64,000 nucleotides of DNA from Marinomonas gallaica. Its GTDB lineage: Bacteria > Pseudomonadota > Gammaproteobacteria > Pseudomonadales > Marinomonadaceae. This document shows, in pieces, positions 10,766 through 19,923 of the stretch (position 1 is its first letter; every line of letters begins with the position of its first letter). The translations under genes were made by a program, and so were the position numbers. The stretch spans positions 1 to 64,000 of the forward strand of contig NZ_LTAX01000001.1 in assembly GCF_001639745.1 (NCBI RefSeq). Reading direction: 5' to 3'. The notes beneath the pieces are model-generated. The model was not told the DNA's origin. It made no database searches and saw only the letters and a list, made by a program, of their open reading frames with translations.

Positions 10766-11377
10766 TTATCGAGCTACAACCCACAGTATTTGCGCATCAT
10801 CTTCCGACTTTGATACTACAATGTGCCCCATGGCCGCATCGTAGTACACACTATCACCCTCATTAAGGTCTACTGGCTCATAAAACTCTGAGTAAAAGAC
10901 AACGCTACCTGAGAGCACCAACAAGAACTCTTCACCGTCATGACGCACCCACTCTTTAAACTCAGAAAAGCTTCGTGCACGAACAATAGTTTTAAAAGGC
11001 ACCATTTTCTTGCGGCTTATGGAGAAACTTAATAGCTCATGCTCATAAGTCGCTGTCGGGTGCGGCTCCCCTTGTCCTGCCTTAGTAATATCTCGACGAC
11101 CCGCAATAGAATGCTCTAAAGTCTCAACAAACAGTTGCGGCAAATCCATGCCTAAGCCACCTATTAGCTTCTGCACAATAGCAAAACTTGGCGACACTTG
11201 ATCATTCTCAATCTTAGATAATGTAGATCGAGCAATACCTGTTCGCTTGCTTACTTCTTCTAGCGTCCAGCCTTTAGTTAGGCGGATTTCTTTTACTCGC
11301 TTACCAAGCTCTAACGGCTCTACAAATTGATCTGGGTCTGAAGCGGTAGCAGTTTCTAACGAGGGTCGACTTACCAT
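10766..11377 (-). CDS. XRE-family transcriptional regulator with cupin sensor domain
   Basis: A 203-residue cytoplasmic regulator. A helix-turn-helix of the Cro/CI type occupies about residues 25-80 (LGKRVKEIRLTKGWTLEEV, then GIARSTLSKIEND). A small cupin barrel fills the C-terminal half (about 120-200, including FKEWVRHDGEEFLLVLSG and LNEGDSVYYDAAMGH). Such proteins sense small metabolites and control nearby or distant genes; PuuR is an example. The ATG at 11377 is chosen because GGAG lies 9 nt upstream, while an upstream TTG is only 3 nt away. It is read before the DAHP synthase, but control of that gene is only a guess. Confidence 0.9.
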   Translation of the reverse strand: MVSRPSLETATASDPDQFVEPLELGKRVKEIRLTKGWTLEEVSKRTGIARSTLSKIENDQVSPSFAIVQKLIGGLGMDLPQLFVETLEHSIAGRRDITKAGQGEPHPTATYEHELLSFSISRKKMVPFKTIVRARSFSEFKEWVRHDGEEFLLVLSGSVVFYSEFYEPVDLNEGDSVYYDAAMGHIVVSKSEDDAQILWVVAR

Positions 11378-11465
11378 CTGCAATTTCTCCTTTACGCTTC
11401 ACAAGTTTACTAAAATAAACTCCGTTGACCTATACGATATTCGACCAACTTAACACTAAAATCCA

Positions 11466-11493
11466 TAAAAAAGCCCGCAATAGAGCGGGCCTT
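11466..11493 (-). terminator. Terminator after the DUF442-type gene
   Basis: On the minus strand the stem GCCCGC-TCTATT-GCGGGC is followed by TTTTTT. It lies about 20 nt past the stop at 11510 and closes the two-gene ppiC unit. Confidence 0.88.
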
Positions 11494-11509
11494 TAAGATT
11501 CAATCGTAC

Positions 11510-11935
11510 CTAGCGCTTCTTAAGGCGCTCCATTGCAGGCAGACATCGTCCTAAATCGAAACCTTTCTTCATAACATCCGCCACTAATGTCACAAATGAC
11601 ATTTCATCTTCTTGCTTAGCCAGCACCCACAAAACCGATGATCGAGTACCAGTACGACAAAATGCAAAGACTTTATCGTTTGCTTTTATCTGCTCATCCT
11701 GAACGGCTACTTCTTTACTCGACAGCTGCTTTAGATCAACTGGATTGTAGACATAACGTAAGCCCGCTTGCTCTGCAGCAACTTGAATTTCAGAACTACT
11801 AGGCTGATCCTCCACCTCACCGTCTGGACGGTTATTCACAACCACAACAAAACCTTGGGACTTTAACTCTTCAAGATCAGCAATTTCTATTTGCGGCGAC
11901 ACGAAGTACTGCGGTGATAATTCAGTAATATTCAT
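11510..11935 (-). CDS. DUF442/TIGR01244-type phosphatase-like (sulfurtransferase-like) protein
   Basis: A 141-residue protein related to the N-terminal domain of bifunctional beta-lactamase-hydrolase-like proteins. It has the family opening (SPQYFVSPQIEIADLEELKSQG), the NNRPDGE loop and a CX5R signature, FCRTGTRSS (Cys93, Arg98), as in dual-specificity phosphatases. Some relatives act in sulfide or thiol metabolism, so phosphatase or persulfide transfer are both possible; the substrate is unknown. Start choice: ATG at 11935 fits the family start, but a TTG two codons upstream has better Shine-Dalgarno spacing (AAGGA, 5 nt). It lies just after ppiC on the same strand. Confidence 0.85.
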   Translation of the reverse strand: MNITELSPQYFVSPQIEIADLEELKSQGFVVVVNNRPDGEVEDQPSSSEIQVAAEQAGLRYVYNPVDLKQLSSKEVAVQDEQIKANDKVFAFCRTGTRSSVLWVLAKQEDEMSFVTLVADVMKKGFDLGRCLPAMERLKKR

Positions 11936-11954
11936 GAACAACTACTTCCTTAAA

Positions 11955-12233
11955 CTATGAGCGATAAAGTACTTTAATAAGATGAAAGCCAAACTGTGTT
12001 TTAATAGGACCCTGTACCTTCAATAGCGGCCCGCTGAAAACAGCCTTATCAAAAGGTGCCACCATATCTCCTTTGCGAAATTCACCCAAGTCGCCACCTT
12101 TTTTGCCAGATGGACATGTAGAAAACTTCTTAGCCAATTGATGGAAATCAGCACCCTGATCTAGCTTTGATTTAAGCTGTTCGGCTTCTTGTTTTGTTTT
12201 CACCAAAATATGGCAGGCACTAGCTGTTGCCAT
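11955..12233 (-). CDS. ppiC: Peptidyl-prolyl cis-trans isomerase, parvulin type (PpiC)
   Basis: A 92-residue single-domain parvulin that speeds prolyl-bond isomerisation. The whole parvulin signature is present: ACHILVKT at the start, [33 protein letters not shown] in the middle and [11 protein letters not shown] at the end. There is no signal peptide, so it is cytoplasmic like E. coli PpiC. It is the first gene of a two-gene unit with the DUF442-type protein (about 20 nt apart) and is divergent from the two-receiver gene. Confidence 0.95.
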   Translation of the reverse strand: MATASACHILVKTKQEAEQLKSKLDQGADFHQLAKKFSTCPSGKKGGDLGEFRKGDMVAPFDKAVFSGPLLKVQGPIKTQFGFHLIKVLYRS

Positions 12234-12324
12234 TTATAACCTCTTTATTTTCTCAATTTAGACACACATACAAAAAGCTGTGTTACATTCGTTTAGTATA
12301 ACTATTTTAGCAGTAGAGGGTAGT

Positions 12325-13122
12325 ATGGAGCTAATGCCATCTTCGGAAGAACTTTCGATTCTCTTAGTAGAACCGTCTTCCACTCAACAGAAAATCATTC
12401 GCCTAGCGCTTGAAGATGCAGGCGCGAGACACCTGTATTTTGCCGACTCGTTGAAGTCGGCAATTTACGCGATTAAGGAAAATGAACCAGATCTAATTAT
12501 TTCGGCCATGTATTTACCAGATGGCACGGCAGAAACATTGATTACGCTTATCAAAAAAAATCCAGAGACAGAACACATCAACTTCATGCTCGTGTCGAGT
12601 GAGCGCAATCGCAAGCAATTAGAGACACTGCGTCAAGCAGGTGTCATTGCAATATTACCCAAGCCTTTTGAAATGAAAGACTTACAGCGCGCCATCAACG
12701 CAACACTTGATCTAAGCATGGAGCAAGAGATTGACTTAGAGCTGATTGACCCACACGAAATGCAAGTACTCTTAGTCGATGATAGCCGCTTAGCTCAAAA
12801 GCACATTACGCGTGTCTTAGAGTCTATGGGGATCGTTAACATTGATGTTGCAGCTAATGGTGCAGATGCTATAACGCTGATGAATGATGAGAGCTACGAC
12901 TTAGTGATCACCGATTATAATATGCCTGAAATGGACGGGATAGAATTCACCCATACTATTCGAATGACGGAACACCTTTCACATATCCCAATTTTAATGG
13001 TTGCCTCTAATGCGGATCAACCTCAGCTAGCAAACATCACCCAAGAAGGGGTTGATGCTATATGCGACAAAGTCTTTGAGCCAGAAACATTAAGGGTCTT
13101 ACTACACAATATTTTAGATTAA
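12325..13122 (+). CDS. Tandem two-receiver (CheY-like) response regulator, first domain degenerate
   Basis: A 265-residue protein made of two receiver domains and no output domain. Domain 2 (about 146-265) has the full phosphorylation site: Asp152/Asp153, Asp197 in ITDYNMPEMDG, Ser228 and Lys249. Domain 1 (about 10-130) keeps Ser91 and Lys113 (LPKPF) but has Glu16-Pro17 in place of the acidic pair and Ala61 (IISAMYLPDG) in place of the phosphoacceptor Asp, so it cannot be phosphorylated in the usual way. The ATG at 12325 is preceded by AGAGGG. No kinase gene is adjacent; it probably works through protein contacts. Confidence 0.9.
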   Translation: MELMPSSEELSILLVEPSSTQQKIIRLALEDAGARHLYFADSLKSAIYAIKENEPDLIISAMYLPDGTAETLITLIKKNPETEHINFMLVSSERNRKQLETLRQAGVIAILPKPFEMKDLQRAINATLDLSMEQEIDLELIDPHEMQVLLVDDSRLAQKHITRVLESMGIVNIDVAANGADAITLMNDESYDLVITDYNMPEMDGIEFTHTIRMTEHLSHIPILMVASNADQPQLANITQEGVDAICDKVFEPETLRVLLHNILD

Positions 13123-13151
13123 AAAAAACGGCCTAAGAAGGCCGTTTTTTT
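13121..13151. terminator. Bidirectional terminator
   Basis: AAAAACGGCC-TAAGAA-GGCCGTTTTT forms a 10-bp stem with A and T runs on either side. It overlaps the stop of the two-receiver gene and ends the convergent mutT-argJ-secA transcript. Confidence 0.92.
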
Positions 13152-13533
13152 ATACTTTAAGCAAGGCTTCGACGATCGGCACATTGGCTTCTGGAAAAGT
13201 ATAAGCAGATAAATCTGAGCGATTAACCCAAGTAACTTTCTGACCTTCTTTGCCATGCGGCTCACCAGAAAACTCACTTACCAAGTAGAAGTATAACTCG
13301 ACAGATTTATCAGTATAATCATGACGAATAAACTTAAACAGCTCTGATTTATCCGTTGCAATACCGCACTCTTCCATCAACTCTCGAGCTAACGCTTCTG
13401 CTGGGTCTTCACCCTCTTCAACCTTACCGCCAGGGAACTCCCAGCAACCACCTTGATGTTTATCGTCTGAGCGTAAAGCAATAAACACTTGATCTTCACG
13501 GGCGATAATACCAGCCGCAACACGAATGGCCAT
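13150..13533 (-). CDS. mutT: 8-oxo-dGTP diphosphatase MutT (Nudix)
   Basis: Sanitises the nucleotide pool by hydrolysing 8-oxo-dGTP to the monophosphate, preventing A:T to C:G transversions. The 127-residue protein carries a complete Nudix box at residues 36-58 (G36, E42, R50, E51, E54, E55, G57), within GGKVEEGEDPAEALARELME. Length fits E. coli MutT (129). Its ATG overlaps the argJ stop in TAATG, indicating translational coupling. It is the last gene of secA-argJ-mutT, and secA next to mutT is a common gammaproteobacterial arrangement. Confidence 0.95.
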   Translation of the reverse strand: MAIRVAAGIIAREDQVFIALRSDDKHQGGCWEFPGGKVEEGEDPAEALARELMEECGIATDKSELFKFIRHDYTDKSVELYFYLVSEFSGEPHGKEGQKVTWVNRSDLSAYTFPEANVPIVEALLKV

Positions 13534-14753
13534 TAGCTACGATACTCGGCATTGATCGTAACGTACTCATGAGAGAAGTCGGTTGTCCAAACTGTATCCG
13601 CTTGATCACCCGCCCCCAGATCCACAACGATATGGATTTCTTCTGGATTCATAGCTGCTTGACCTGCATCTTCAGTATAAGCTGGCGATCGACCACCCTC
13701 ACGAACAATTTCACAACCGTTAATGAAGATCGAGACTGTATCGACATTTAAGCTCTCAACGCCCGCACGACCGACTACAGCTAGAATGCGACCCCAGTTA
13801 GGATCAGATGCAAACAATGCCGTTTTCACCAATGGAGAATGTGCTATCTCAAAAGCTGTTTTAGTGGCATCAGATTGCTGCTCAGCACCTTTTACTTCAA
13901 CAGTTACAAATTTAGTAGCGCCCTCGCCGTCACGCACGATCGCATGCGCAAGCTCTTGCATGACCTCAAGAAAAGCCGTCGCAAACAGCGCACCATCGCC
14001 TTGGGAAAAATCGGTAATAACAGGCATTTGAGCAGCGCCTGTTGCTACCGCAATACACGAGTCATTCGTCGACGTATCACTGTCAATGGTAATGCGATTA
14101 AAGCTCTGATCTGTCGTTTGCTTTAGCAACGACTGTAGTGCCATTTGATCAACAGCAGCATCCGTAAATATGAAGCCAAGCATCGTCGCCATATTAGGAC
14201 GAATCATGCCAGCACCCTTAGATATACCACCTATCGTGATAGTTTGGCCTGCTATCTCAACTTGACGATAAGCGCCCTTTGGTAAGGTATCTGTCGTCAT
14301 AATACCCAAACCGACACTAGACCAGTCTTCAGCCGTCATGCTTTTCAAAGCACTTGGCAACACACTCGTAATTTTATCGACGGGTAGCGGTTCACCAATA
14401 ACACCGGTTGAAAAAGGCAGCACTTGTTCTAATGCAACCCCAGACAAGTTAGCTAGGGTCTCACAGGTGTGCAAAGCATCTTGCAATCCTGATTTACCAG
14501 TACCGGCGTTAGCATTACCTGTATTAATAACCAAATAGCGAGGCTTAGCCTTAGCAAGATGCTCACGACAGACTCGAACTGGCGCAGCACAAAATTGATT
14601 CTGAGTGAATACACCTGCCACTGCAGAACCTTCAGCCAACTCAAAAACCACTACGTCTTTTTTGTTTGCTTTTTTAACACCTGCTTCCATAGCAGCAAAA
14701 CGTACACCAGAAATCGAAGGTATTACTGGAAAAGATCCTAATCCAACTGCCAT
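13533..14753 (-). CDS. argJ: Bifunctional glutamate N-acetyltransferase / amino-acid acetyltransferase ArgJ
   Basis: Recycles the acetyl group in arginine synthesis by moving it from N-acetylornithine to glutamate; bifunctional members also use acetyl-CoA. The 406-residue precursor is expected to self-cleave before the nucleophile Thr190 in NMATMLGF, giving alpha and beta chains. Other family blocks are NTGNANAGTG (77-86), FSTGVIGEPLP, and SDPNWGRILAVVGRAG. It begins 27 nt after secA with no terminator between them, so it is in the secA operon. No other arginine genes are nearby. Confidence 0.96.
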   Translation of the reverse strand: MAVGLGSFPVIPSISGVRFAAMEAGVKKANKKDVVVFELAEGSAVAGVFTQNQFCAAPVRVCREHLAKAKPRYLVINTGNANAGTGKSGLQDALHTCETLANLSGVALEQVLPFSTGVIGEPLPVDKITSVLPSALKSMTAEDWSSVGLGIMTTDTLPKGAYRQVEIAGQTITIGGISKGAGMIRPNMATMLGFIFTDAAVDQMALQSLLKQTTDQSFNRITIDSDTSTNDSCIAVATGAAQMPVITDFSQGDGALFATAFLEVMQELAHAIVRDGEGATKFVTVEVKGAEQQSDATKTAFEIAHSPLVKTALFASDPNWGRILAVVGRAGVESLNVDTVSIFINGCEIVREGGRSPAYTEDAGQAAMNPEEIHIVVDLGAGDQADTVWTTDFSHEYVTINAEYRS

Positions 14754-14780
14754 TTTGGCCTCTCGCTCTAAACTGATTAA

Positions 14781-17462
14781 CTAGACTAAACTACCGTGAC
14801 ATTGCTTATACTTCTTACCTGACCCACAAGGACAAGGCTCGTTACGCCCAACGCGAGGCACATCGCCTGCAGCTTCTGCAGAATCGCTCTCAACGTCAGC
14901 CAAGTTAGTTGTCACTTTGGTTTTGGCCTCTTGCTCACGACGCGCTGCTTCGATTTTCTCAGCATCTTCTGCTGATTGCACTTTAACGCGCGTCACAACT
15001 TGCAATACATCAAACTTAATTTGCTCCAATAAACCTTGGAACAACTCAAACGCTTCACGCTTATATTCTTGTTTCGGGTTTTTCTGCGCATAACCACGCA
15101 AGTGAATACCCTGACGCAACATATCCATTGTTTGCAAATGCTCTTTCCATAATGTATCAAGCACTTGAAGCAAGACTTGTTTCTCGAAGTTACGCAAGCT
15201 ATCAGGACCTGCAATCTGCTCTTTAGCAGCGTAATCATCAATAAACGCCTGAAGAATTTTCTCTCGCAGCGGCTCTTCGTAAAGCTTCTTATCTTCAGCA
15301 ACCCACTGCTGGATCGGCAACTCCAAACCAAACTCATTGCGAATACGATCTTCTAATCCTGCGAGATCCCATTGATCAAAGATACTCTGCGGCGGAATGT
15401 ATTCATCAATTAATCCAGCCAAAACATCTTCACGCATAGAAGAAATTGCGTCGGACAGATCATCAGAAGCCATCATGTCATAACGCTGCTGATAAATAAC
15501 TTGGCGCTGATCGTTCGCAACATCATCGTATTCTAATAACTGCTTACGAATATCGAAGTTACGACCTTCAACTTTGCGCTGCGCTTTTTCAATCGCGTTG
15601 GACACCATTTTGTGCTCAATCGCCTCACCTTTCTCCATGCCCAATGCTTGCATCATTTTTTTGATTCGATCGGACATAAAGATACGCATTAGATTATCTT
15701 CAAGAGACAGATAGAAACGAGATGAACCGACGTCACCTTGTCGACCCGCACGGCCTCGAAGCTGATTATCGATACGACGTGACTCATGACGCTCGGTACC
15801 AATAATATGAAGACCGCCAGCGGCTAATACCGCTTCATTACGCGCTTTCCAATCGGCTTTTAACGCCTCTTTTTGCGCATCAGTCGCATCTTCACCAAGG
15901 TCTGATAATTCAACCTGCAGATTGCCGCCCAATACAATATCAGTTCCACGACCCGCCATGTTAGTTGCGATTGTTACCGCACCAGGACGGCCAGCTTCTG
16001 CGACAATTTCCGCTTCTCTCTCATGCTGCTTGGCGTTCAATACATTATGCTTTACGCCTTGCTTCTCCAAAAAGCCTGACAGCAATTCAGAATACTCAAT
16101 TGACGCCGTACCAACTAGAATAGGACGGCCTTGAGCGACGTTCTCACCAATATCTTTAACAATTGCTTCGAACTTTTCATTCGTCGTCATAAAGATTAAG
16201 TCGTTGTAATCTTTACGCTGCACCGAATTATTGGTTGGAATAACAATGACGCTCAAAGAATAGATTTGCTGAAATTCAAACGCTTCCGTATCCGCTGTAC
16301 CGGTCATACCAGATAACTTACTGTATAAACGGAAATAATTCTGGAACGTTGTAGAAGCCAGTGTTTGACTTTCGGCTTGGATGGTCACACCTTCTTTCGC
16401 TTCTACCGCCTGATGAATACCTTCAGACCAACGACGACCTTGCATCGTACGCCCAGTATGTTCATCAACGATCACAACTTGACCATCTTGAATCACATAA
16501 TCTACGTTCTTCTGGAAGACAATGTGTGCTCGCATACACGCATACACATGATGTAAAAGCTGCAAATTACCTGCGGCATAAAGACTATCGCCTTCTTCTA
16601 ACATGCCCTGCTCAACCAACCACGACTCAACAAACTGATGGCCATTTTCGGTCAACTCGACATTTCGCTGAGCTTCATCGTAGGTGTAATGTCCGTCTTC
16701 TTCGCCCTCTTCTTCTTGCTTAACAAGCAAAGGAGCAAGTAGATTGATTTTGCGATACTGCTCAGAGCTGTCTTCTACTGCACCTGAAATAATTAATGGT
16801 GTACGTGCCTCATCAATTAAGATTGAGTCCACTTCATCGACCACAGCGAAAGACAAATCACGCTGCATACGTTCTTCCATACGGAAAACCATATTGTCGC
16901 GTAAGTAGTCGAAACCAAACTCGTTATTCGTGCCGTAGGTGATGTCAGATTGATAAGCGCTACGCTTTTCTTCACGGTCTTGGCCGGCATGAACAACGCC
17001 AACACTCATATCAAGAAACTCATAAAGAGGTCGCATCCAGTTCGCATCACGTCGCGCAAGGTAATCATTGACCGTTACAACATGAACACCTTTACCTGAT
17101 AATGCATTTAGATAAACCGCTAACGTCGCGACAAGTGTTTTACCTTCACCTGTACGCATCTCCGCGATTCGACCTTCATGAAGCACCATACCACCGATCA
17201 TCTGTACGTCGAAATGACGCATCCCCATGACACGATTACTGGCTTCACGAACCGTTGCAAAAGCTTCTGGCAAAAGAGAGTCTAGTGACTCACCCTTAGC
17301 CAGACGCTCCCGAAACATAGCAGACTTGGCCATCAAATCATCATCGGTCAATTGCTTATAAGCATCTTCTAACTTATTGATCTGAGAGACGACTTTTTTA
17401 TAGCGCTTTACTTCACGGTCGTTTTTAGTACCGATAACTTTTTTAATGACTTTTCCGAACAT
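14781..17462 (-). CDS. secA: Protein translocase ATPase SecA
   Basis: The motor that pushes unfolded preproteins through SecYEG. The 893-residue full-length protein has the N-terminal NBD1 with [13 protein letters not shown], the SecA signature [21 protein letters not shown] region, the preprotein cross-linking domain, NBD2 with the RGRAGRQGD arginine-finger motif, helical scaffold/wing domains, and a C-terminal linker ending in the zinc tail [14 protein letters not shown] that binds SecB and ribosomes. The gap to lpxC (131 nt) contains the lpxC terminator and no secM-like arrest peptide, so the E. coli way of sensing secretion is absent here. Confidence 0.98.
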   Translation of the reverse strand: MFGKVIKKVIGTKNDREVKRYKKVVSQINKLEDAYKQLTDDDLMAKSAMFRERLAKGESLDSLLPEAFATVREASNRVMGMRHFDVQMIGGMVLHEGRIAEMRTGEGKTLVATLAVYLNALSGKGVHVVTVNDYLARRDANWMRPLYEFLDMSVGVVHAGQDREEKRSAYQSDITYGTNNEFGFDYLRDNMVFRMEERMQRDLSFAVVDEVDSILIDEARTPLIISGAVEDSSEQYRKINLLAPLLVKQEEEGEEDGHYTYDEAQRNVELTENGHQFVESWLVEQGMLEEGDSLYAAGNLQLLHHVYACMRAHIVFQKNVDYVIQDGQVVIVDEHTGRTMQGRRWSEGIHQAVEAKEGVTIQAESQTLASTTFQNYFRLYSKLSGMTGTADTEAFEFQQIYSLSVIVIPTNNSVQRKDYNDLIFMTTNEKFEAIVKDIGENVAQGRPILVGTASIEYSELLSGFLEKQGVKHNVLNAKQHEREAEIVAEAGRPGAVTIATNMAGRGTDIVLGGNLQVELSDLGEDATDAQKEALKADWKARNEAVLAAGGLHIIGTERHESRRIDNQLRGRAGRQGDVGSSRFYLSLEDNLMRIFMSDRIKKMMQALGMEKGEAIEHKMVSNAIEKAQRKVEGRNFDIRKQLLEYDDVANDQRQVIYQQRYDMMASDDLSDAISSMREDVLAGLIDEYIPPQSIFDQWDLAGLEDRIRNEFGLELPIQQWVAEDKKLYEEPLREKILQAFIDDYAAKEQIAGPDSLRNFEKQVLLQVLDTLWKEHLQTMDMLRQGIHLRGYAQKNPKQEYKREAFELFQGLLEQIKFDVLQVVTRVKVQSAEDAEKIEAARREQEAKTKVTTNLADVESDSAEAAGDVPRVGRNEPCPCGSGKKYKQCHGSLV

Positions 17463-17548
17463 TTTTCAACACAACTTAGAATTGGAATGATTTAGAGTCT
17501 ACCATGGTAAATAGCGACAAAACATGGATTATCAATCCCTTATAACGA

Positions 17549-17576
17549 AAAAAGCCAGACATATGTCTGGCTTTTT
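17549..17576 (-). terminator. Terminator after lpxC
   Basis: A perfect 28-nt palindrome (AAAAAGCCAGACAT and its complement) forms a GC-containing hairpin followed by T residues in both orientations. It lies 18 nt past the lpxC stop and separates lpxC from secA, so secA needs its own promoter or read-through. Confidence 0.9.
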
Positions 17577-17593
17577 AAAGATTCGTTCAATAT

Positions 17594-18508
17594 CTAAGCA
17601 GTTGCTGCCGCTTCCGTAAAGGAAATAGGATTCAATGCTTCGTCTTCTTCAAATGTCACGTATTCCCATGCCTCTTGGTTTTGCAGTAGCTCTAATAACA
17701 GTTTGTTGTTCAAACCATGACCAGACTTAAACGCTTTGTATTCACCAATGACACTGTGTCCAAGTAAGTACAAATCACCAATCGCATCAAGTACTTTATG
17801 ACGCACAAGCTCATCACGGTAACGAAGACCTTCATCATTCAATACACGGTATTCATCAAGCACGACCGCATTTTCCATGTTCGCACCGCGCGCTAGGTTA
17901 TTGTCTTTAAAGTATTCAATATCCTTCATAAAGCCAAATGTGCGCGCACGTGAAATCTCTTTGACAAATGTCGTTGTTGAGAAATCAACCGATGTGTACT
18001 GAACTTCTTCATCAATCGCTGGGTGTTGAAAATCAATCGTGAAAGATAAGCGAAAACCATTAAAAGGTTCGAGTGATGCATACTTATCACCATCATCAAC
18101 ACGAATCATTTTTTTAATACGAATGAATTTCTTAGGTGCTTCCTGTTCTTCAATACCTGCAGATTGCAGCAAGAAGACAAACGGGCTTGCGCTACCGTCC
18201 ATCAAAGGCACTTCACTTGAGCTAAGCTCAACGTAACAGTTATCAATACCTAAGCCAGCCATCGCAGACAATAAATGCTCGACAGTACTGACTGTCACTT
18301 CGCCGTCACGAAGCGCTGTAGCGAAATTGGTAGCGCCAACAGACTGAGCCGAACCAAGAATTTCAACAGGTGGCTCTAAATCTGTACGCACAAAAACAAT
18401 ACCAGTGTTAACTGGTGCTGGTTTAAGCGTTAGATATACTTTTTCGCCCGAATGTAAACCCACTCCGGTAGCGCGAATAATGTTTTTAAGGGTGCGCTGA
18501 CGTACCAT
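17594..18508 (-). CDS. lpxC: UDP-3-O-acyl-N-acetylglucosamine deacetylase LpxC
   Basis: The zinc enzyme for the committed step of lipid A synthesis, removing the acetyl group from UDP-3-O-acyl-GlcNAc. The 304-residue protein (E. coli has 305) starts [22 protein letters not shown], has the zinc His in [16 protein letters not shown], and zinc ligands in [15 protein letters not shown], followed by GHGLNNKLL. The ATG at 18508 is chosen because AGGA lies 5 nt upstream and the family starts here; a longer frame to 18532 lacks support. A good promoter lies 40-68 nt upstream, so it can be expressed apart from the ftsZ transcript. In E. coli LpxC is degraded by FtsH. Confidence 0.97.
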   Translation of the reverse strand: MVRQRTLKNIIRATGVGLHSGEKVYLTLKPAPVNTGIVFVRTDLEPPVEILGSAQSVGATNFATALRDGEVTVSTVEHLLSAMAGLGIDNCYVELSSSEVPLMDGSASPFVFLLQSAGIEEQEAPKKFIRIKKMIRVDDGDKYASLEPFNGFRLSFTIDFQHPAIDEEVQYTSVDFSTTTFVKEISRARTFGFMKDIEYFKDNNLARGANMENAVVLDEYRVLNDEGLRYRDELVRHKVLDAIGDLYLLGHSVIGEYKAFKSGHGLNNKLLLELLQNQEAWEYVTFEEDEALNPISFTEAAATA

Positions 18509-18547
18509 TATATTCCTACAATATGATGACAATTAAAATTTGCCGGA

Positions 18548-18576
18548 ATCATACCAACAAGTGTCGTTTTATACAA
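18548..18576 (-). promoter_or_regulatory. Putative lpxC promoter
   Basis: On the minus strand TTGTAT (18576-18571) and TATGAT (18553-18548) are separated by exactly 17 nt, giving a start near 18541 and a leader of about 33 nt. The arrangement lies in the ftsZ-lpxC gap, as in other gammaproteobacteria where lpxC has its own promoter. Confidence 0.6.
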
Positions 18577-18617
18577 TTCAGAAGCACTTAGCTGCGCATT
18601 TTTTGCGCAATATTTTG

Positions 18618-19886
18618 CTAGTCTGCTTGGCGACGCAAAAACGCCGGAATATCCAAGTAGGACAGTTTATCTTCTGCTTTTTGAGAGCTTGACGTAGATG
18701 AAGCCGCCTCATTGAGCTTTGTTTCTGTCGGCGTAGTCACATTTGCATCTGCCGCAGGCTTAGTCGGCTCAGGCTTTGGCGGCACAACATTCACTTGCGC
18801 ACGCTCTTCAGCAGCCGCTGGCTGAACCGGAGCAGATTGTGTAGCAGGCTCAGACACCGTCGTTGACATAGACACTGAAGAACCTACTGCCGACTGCATT
18901 TGAGCAGAAGATCCCTTGCCTTCTAAGCCTGTCGCCACAACAGTGACACGCATCTCTTCACCAACGCTTGGATCAATAGCACAACCAATTACAACAGTCG
19001 CATCTTCAGAAGCGTACTCTTCAATGATGTTACCTACTTCGGTAAACTCAGATAAGCCAACTTCATCGTTTGCGGTAATGTTAACCAACACGCCACGCGC
19101 ACCTTTAAGGTTGATATCTTCTAACAATGGATTATGAATAGCGGCTTCTGCGGCAACACGCGCACGGTCTTCACCGGTCGCGGAACCAGACCCCATCATC
19201 GCCATACCCATTTCTTTCATCACCGTTTGTACGTCCGCAAAGTCGACGTTGATCAAACCAGGACGCATGATCAAGTCAGTAATACCTTGAACAGCGTTCA
19301 GCAATACATTGTTTGCTTCACCAAAGGCTTTCAGTAGGGAAATATTTTTTCCTAGTACTGGCAACAATCGCTCATTAGGCACCGTAATCAAAGAGTCAAC
19401 GTTGTCACGTAGTTCTTTAATACCTTCCTCAGCAACCTTAGCACGACGACGACCTTCAAACGGGAATGGCTTAGTCACTACCGCAACCGTTAAAATACCA
19501 AGCTCGCGAGCCACTTTTGCAATAACCGGTGCAGCGCCCGTTCCAGTACCACCACCCATACCTGCTGTGATGAACACCATGTCAGCGCCAGTTAAAAGCT
19601 CAGTAATTTTCTCTTGATCTTCAAGAGCAGAATCACGACCAATACTTGGATTAGCACCCGCGCCCAACCCTTTCGTTACGGTTGTACCAAGCTGCAAAGT
19701 AATACCTGAATCCAAGCCAACAAGGGCTTTAGAATCAGTATTTGCACAAATAAATTCAACACCGTCTAGATTACTCTCTAGCATGTGTTTCACAGCGTTA
19801 CCGCCGCCACCACCAACACCAACTACTTTGATGACAGCATTGTCTGACAAGTTTTCTTCGGCTAGATCAAATACGTTCATGGACAT
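18618..19886 (-). CDS. ftsZ: Cell division protein FtsZ
   Basis: The tubulin-like GTPase that forms the cytokinetic Z ring. The 422-residue protein has the nucleotide-binding [10 protein letters not shown] (23-32), the tubulin signature [10 protein letters not shown] (111-120), the T7-loop region after NVDFADVQ, a 90-residue variable linker rich in Pro/Ala/Ser/Thr, and the conserved C-terminal peptide [12 protein letters not shown] that binds FtsA and ZipA. The first ATG (19886) has AGGAG 10 nt upstream; a second in-frame ATG is two codons later. ftsA lies just upstream and lpxC downstream. Confidence 0.98.
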   Translation of the reverse strand: MSMNVFDLAEENLSDNAVIKVVGVGGGGGNAVKHMLESNLDGVEFICANTDSKALVGLDSGITLQLGTTVTKGLGAGANPSIGRDSALEDQEKITELLTGADMVFITAGMGGGTGTGAAPVIAKVARELGILTVAVVTKPFPFEGRRRAKVAEEGIKELRDNVDSLITVPNERLLPVLGKNISLLKAFGEANNVLLNAVQGITDLIMRPGLINVDFADVQTVMKEMGMAMMGSGSATGEDRARVAAEAAIHNPLLEDINLKGARGVLVNITANDEVGLSEFTEVGNIIEEYASEDATVVIGCAIDPSVGEEMRVTVVATGLEGKGSSAQMQSAVGSSVSMSTTVSEPATQSAPVQPAAAEERAQVNVVPPKPEPTKPAADANVTTPTETKLNEAASSTSSSQKAEDKLSYLDIPAFLRRQAD

Positions 19887-19923
19887 GGGCTTTAAGCTCC
19901 TATAATTCTGCTGTCATTCCTGA

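Noticed and set aside
16361-16723. A 120-codon plus-strand frame inside secA
   Set aside because: Antisense shadow of the highly conserved secA coding sequence, with Thr/Gln-rich composition and no start signal.
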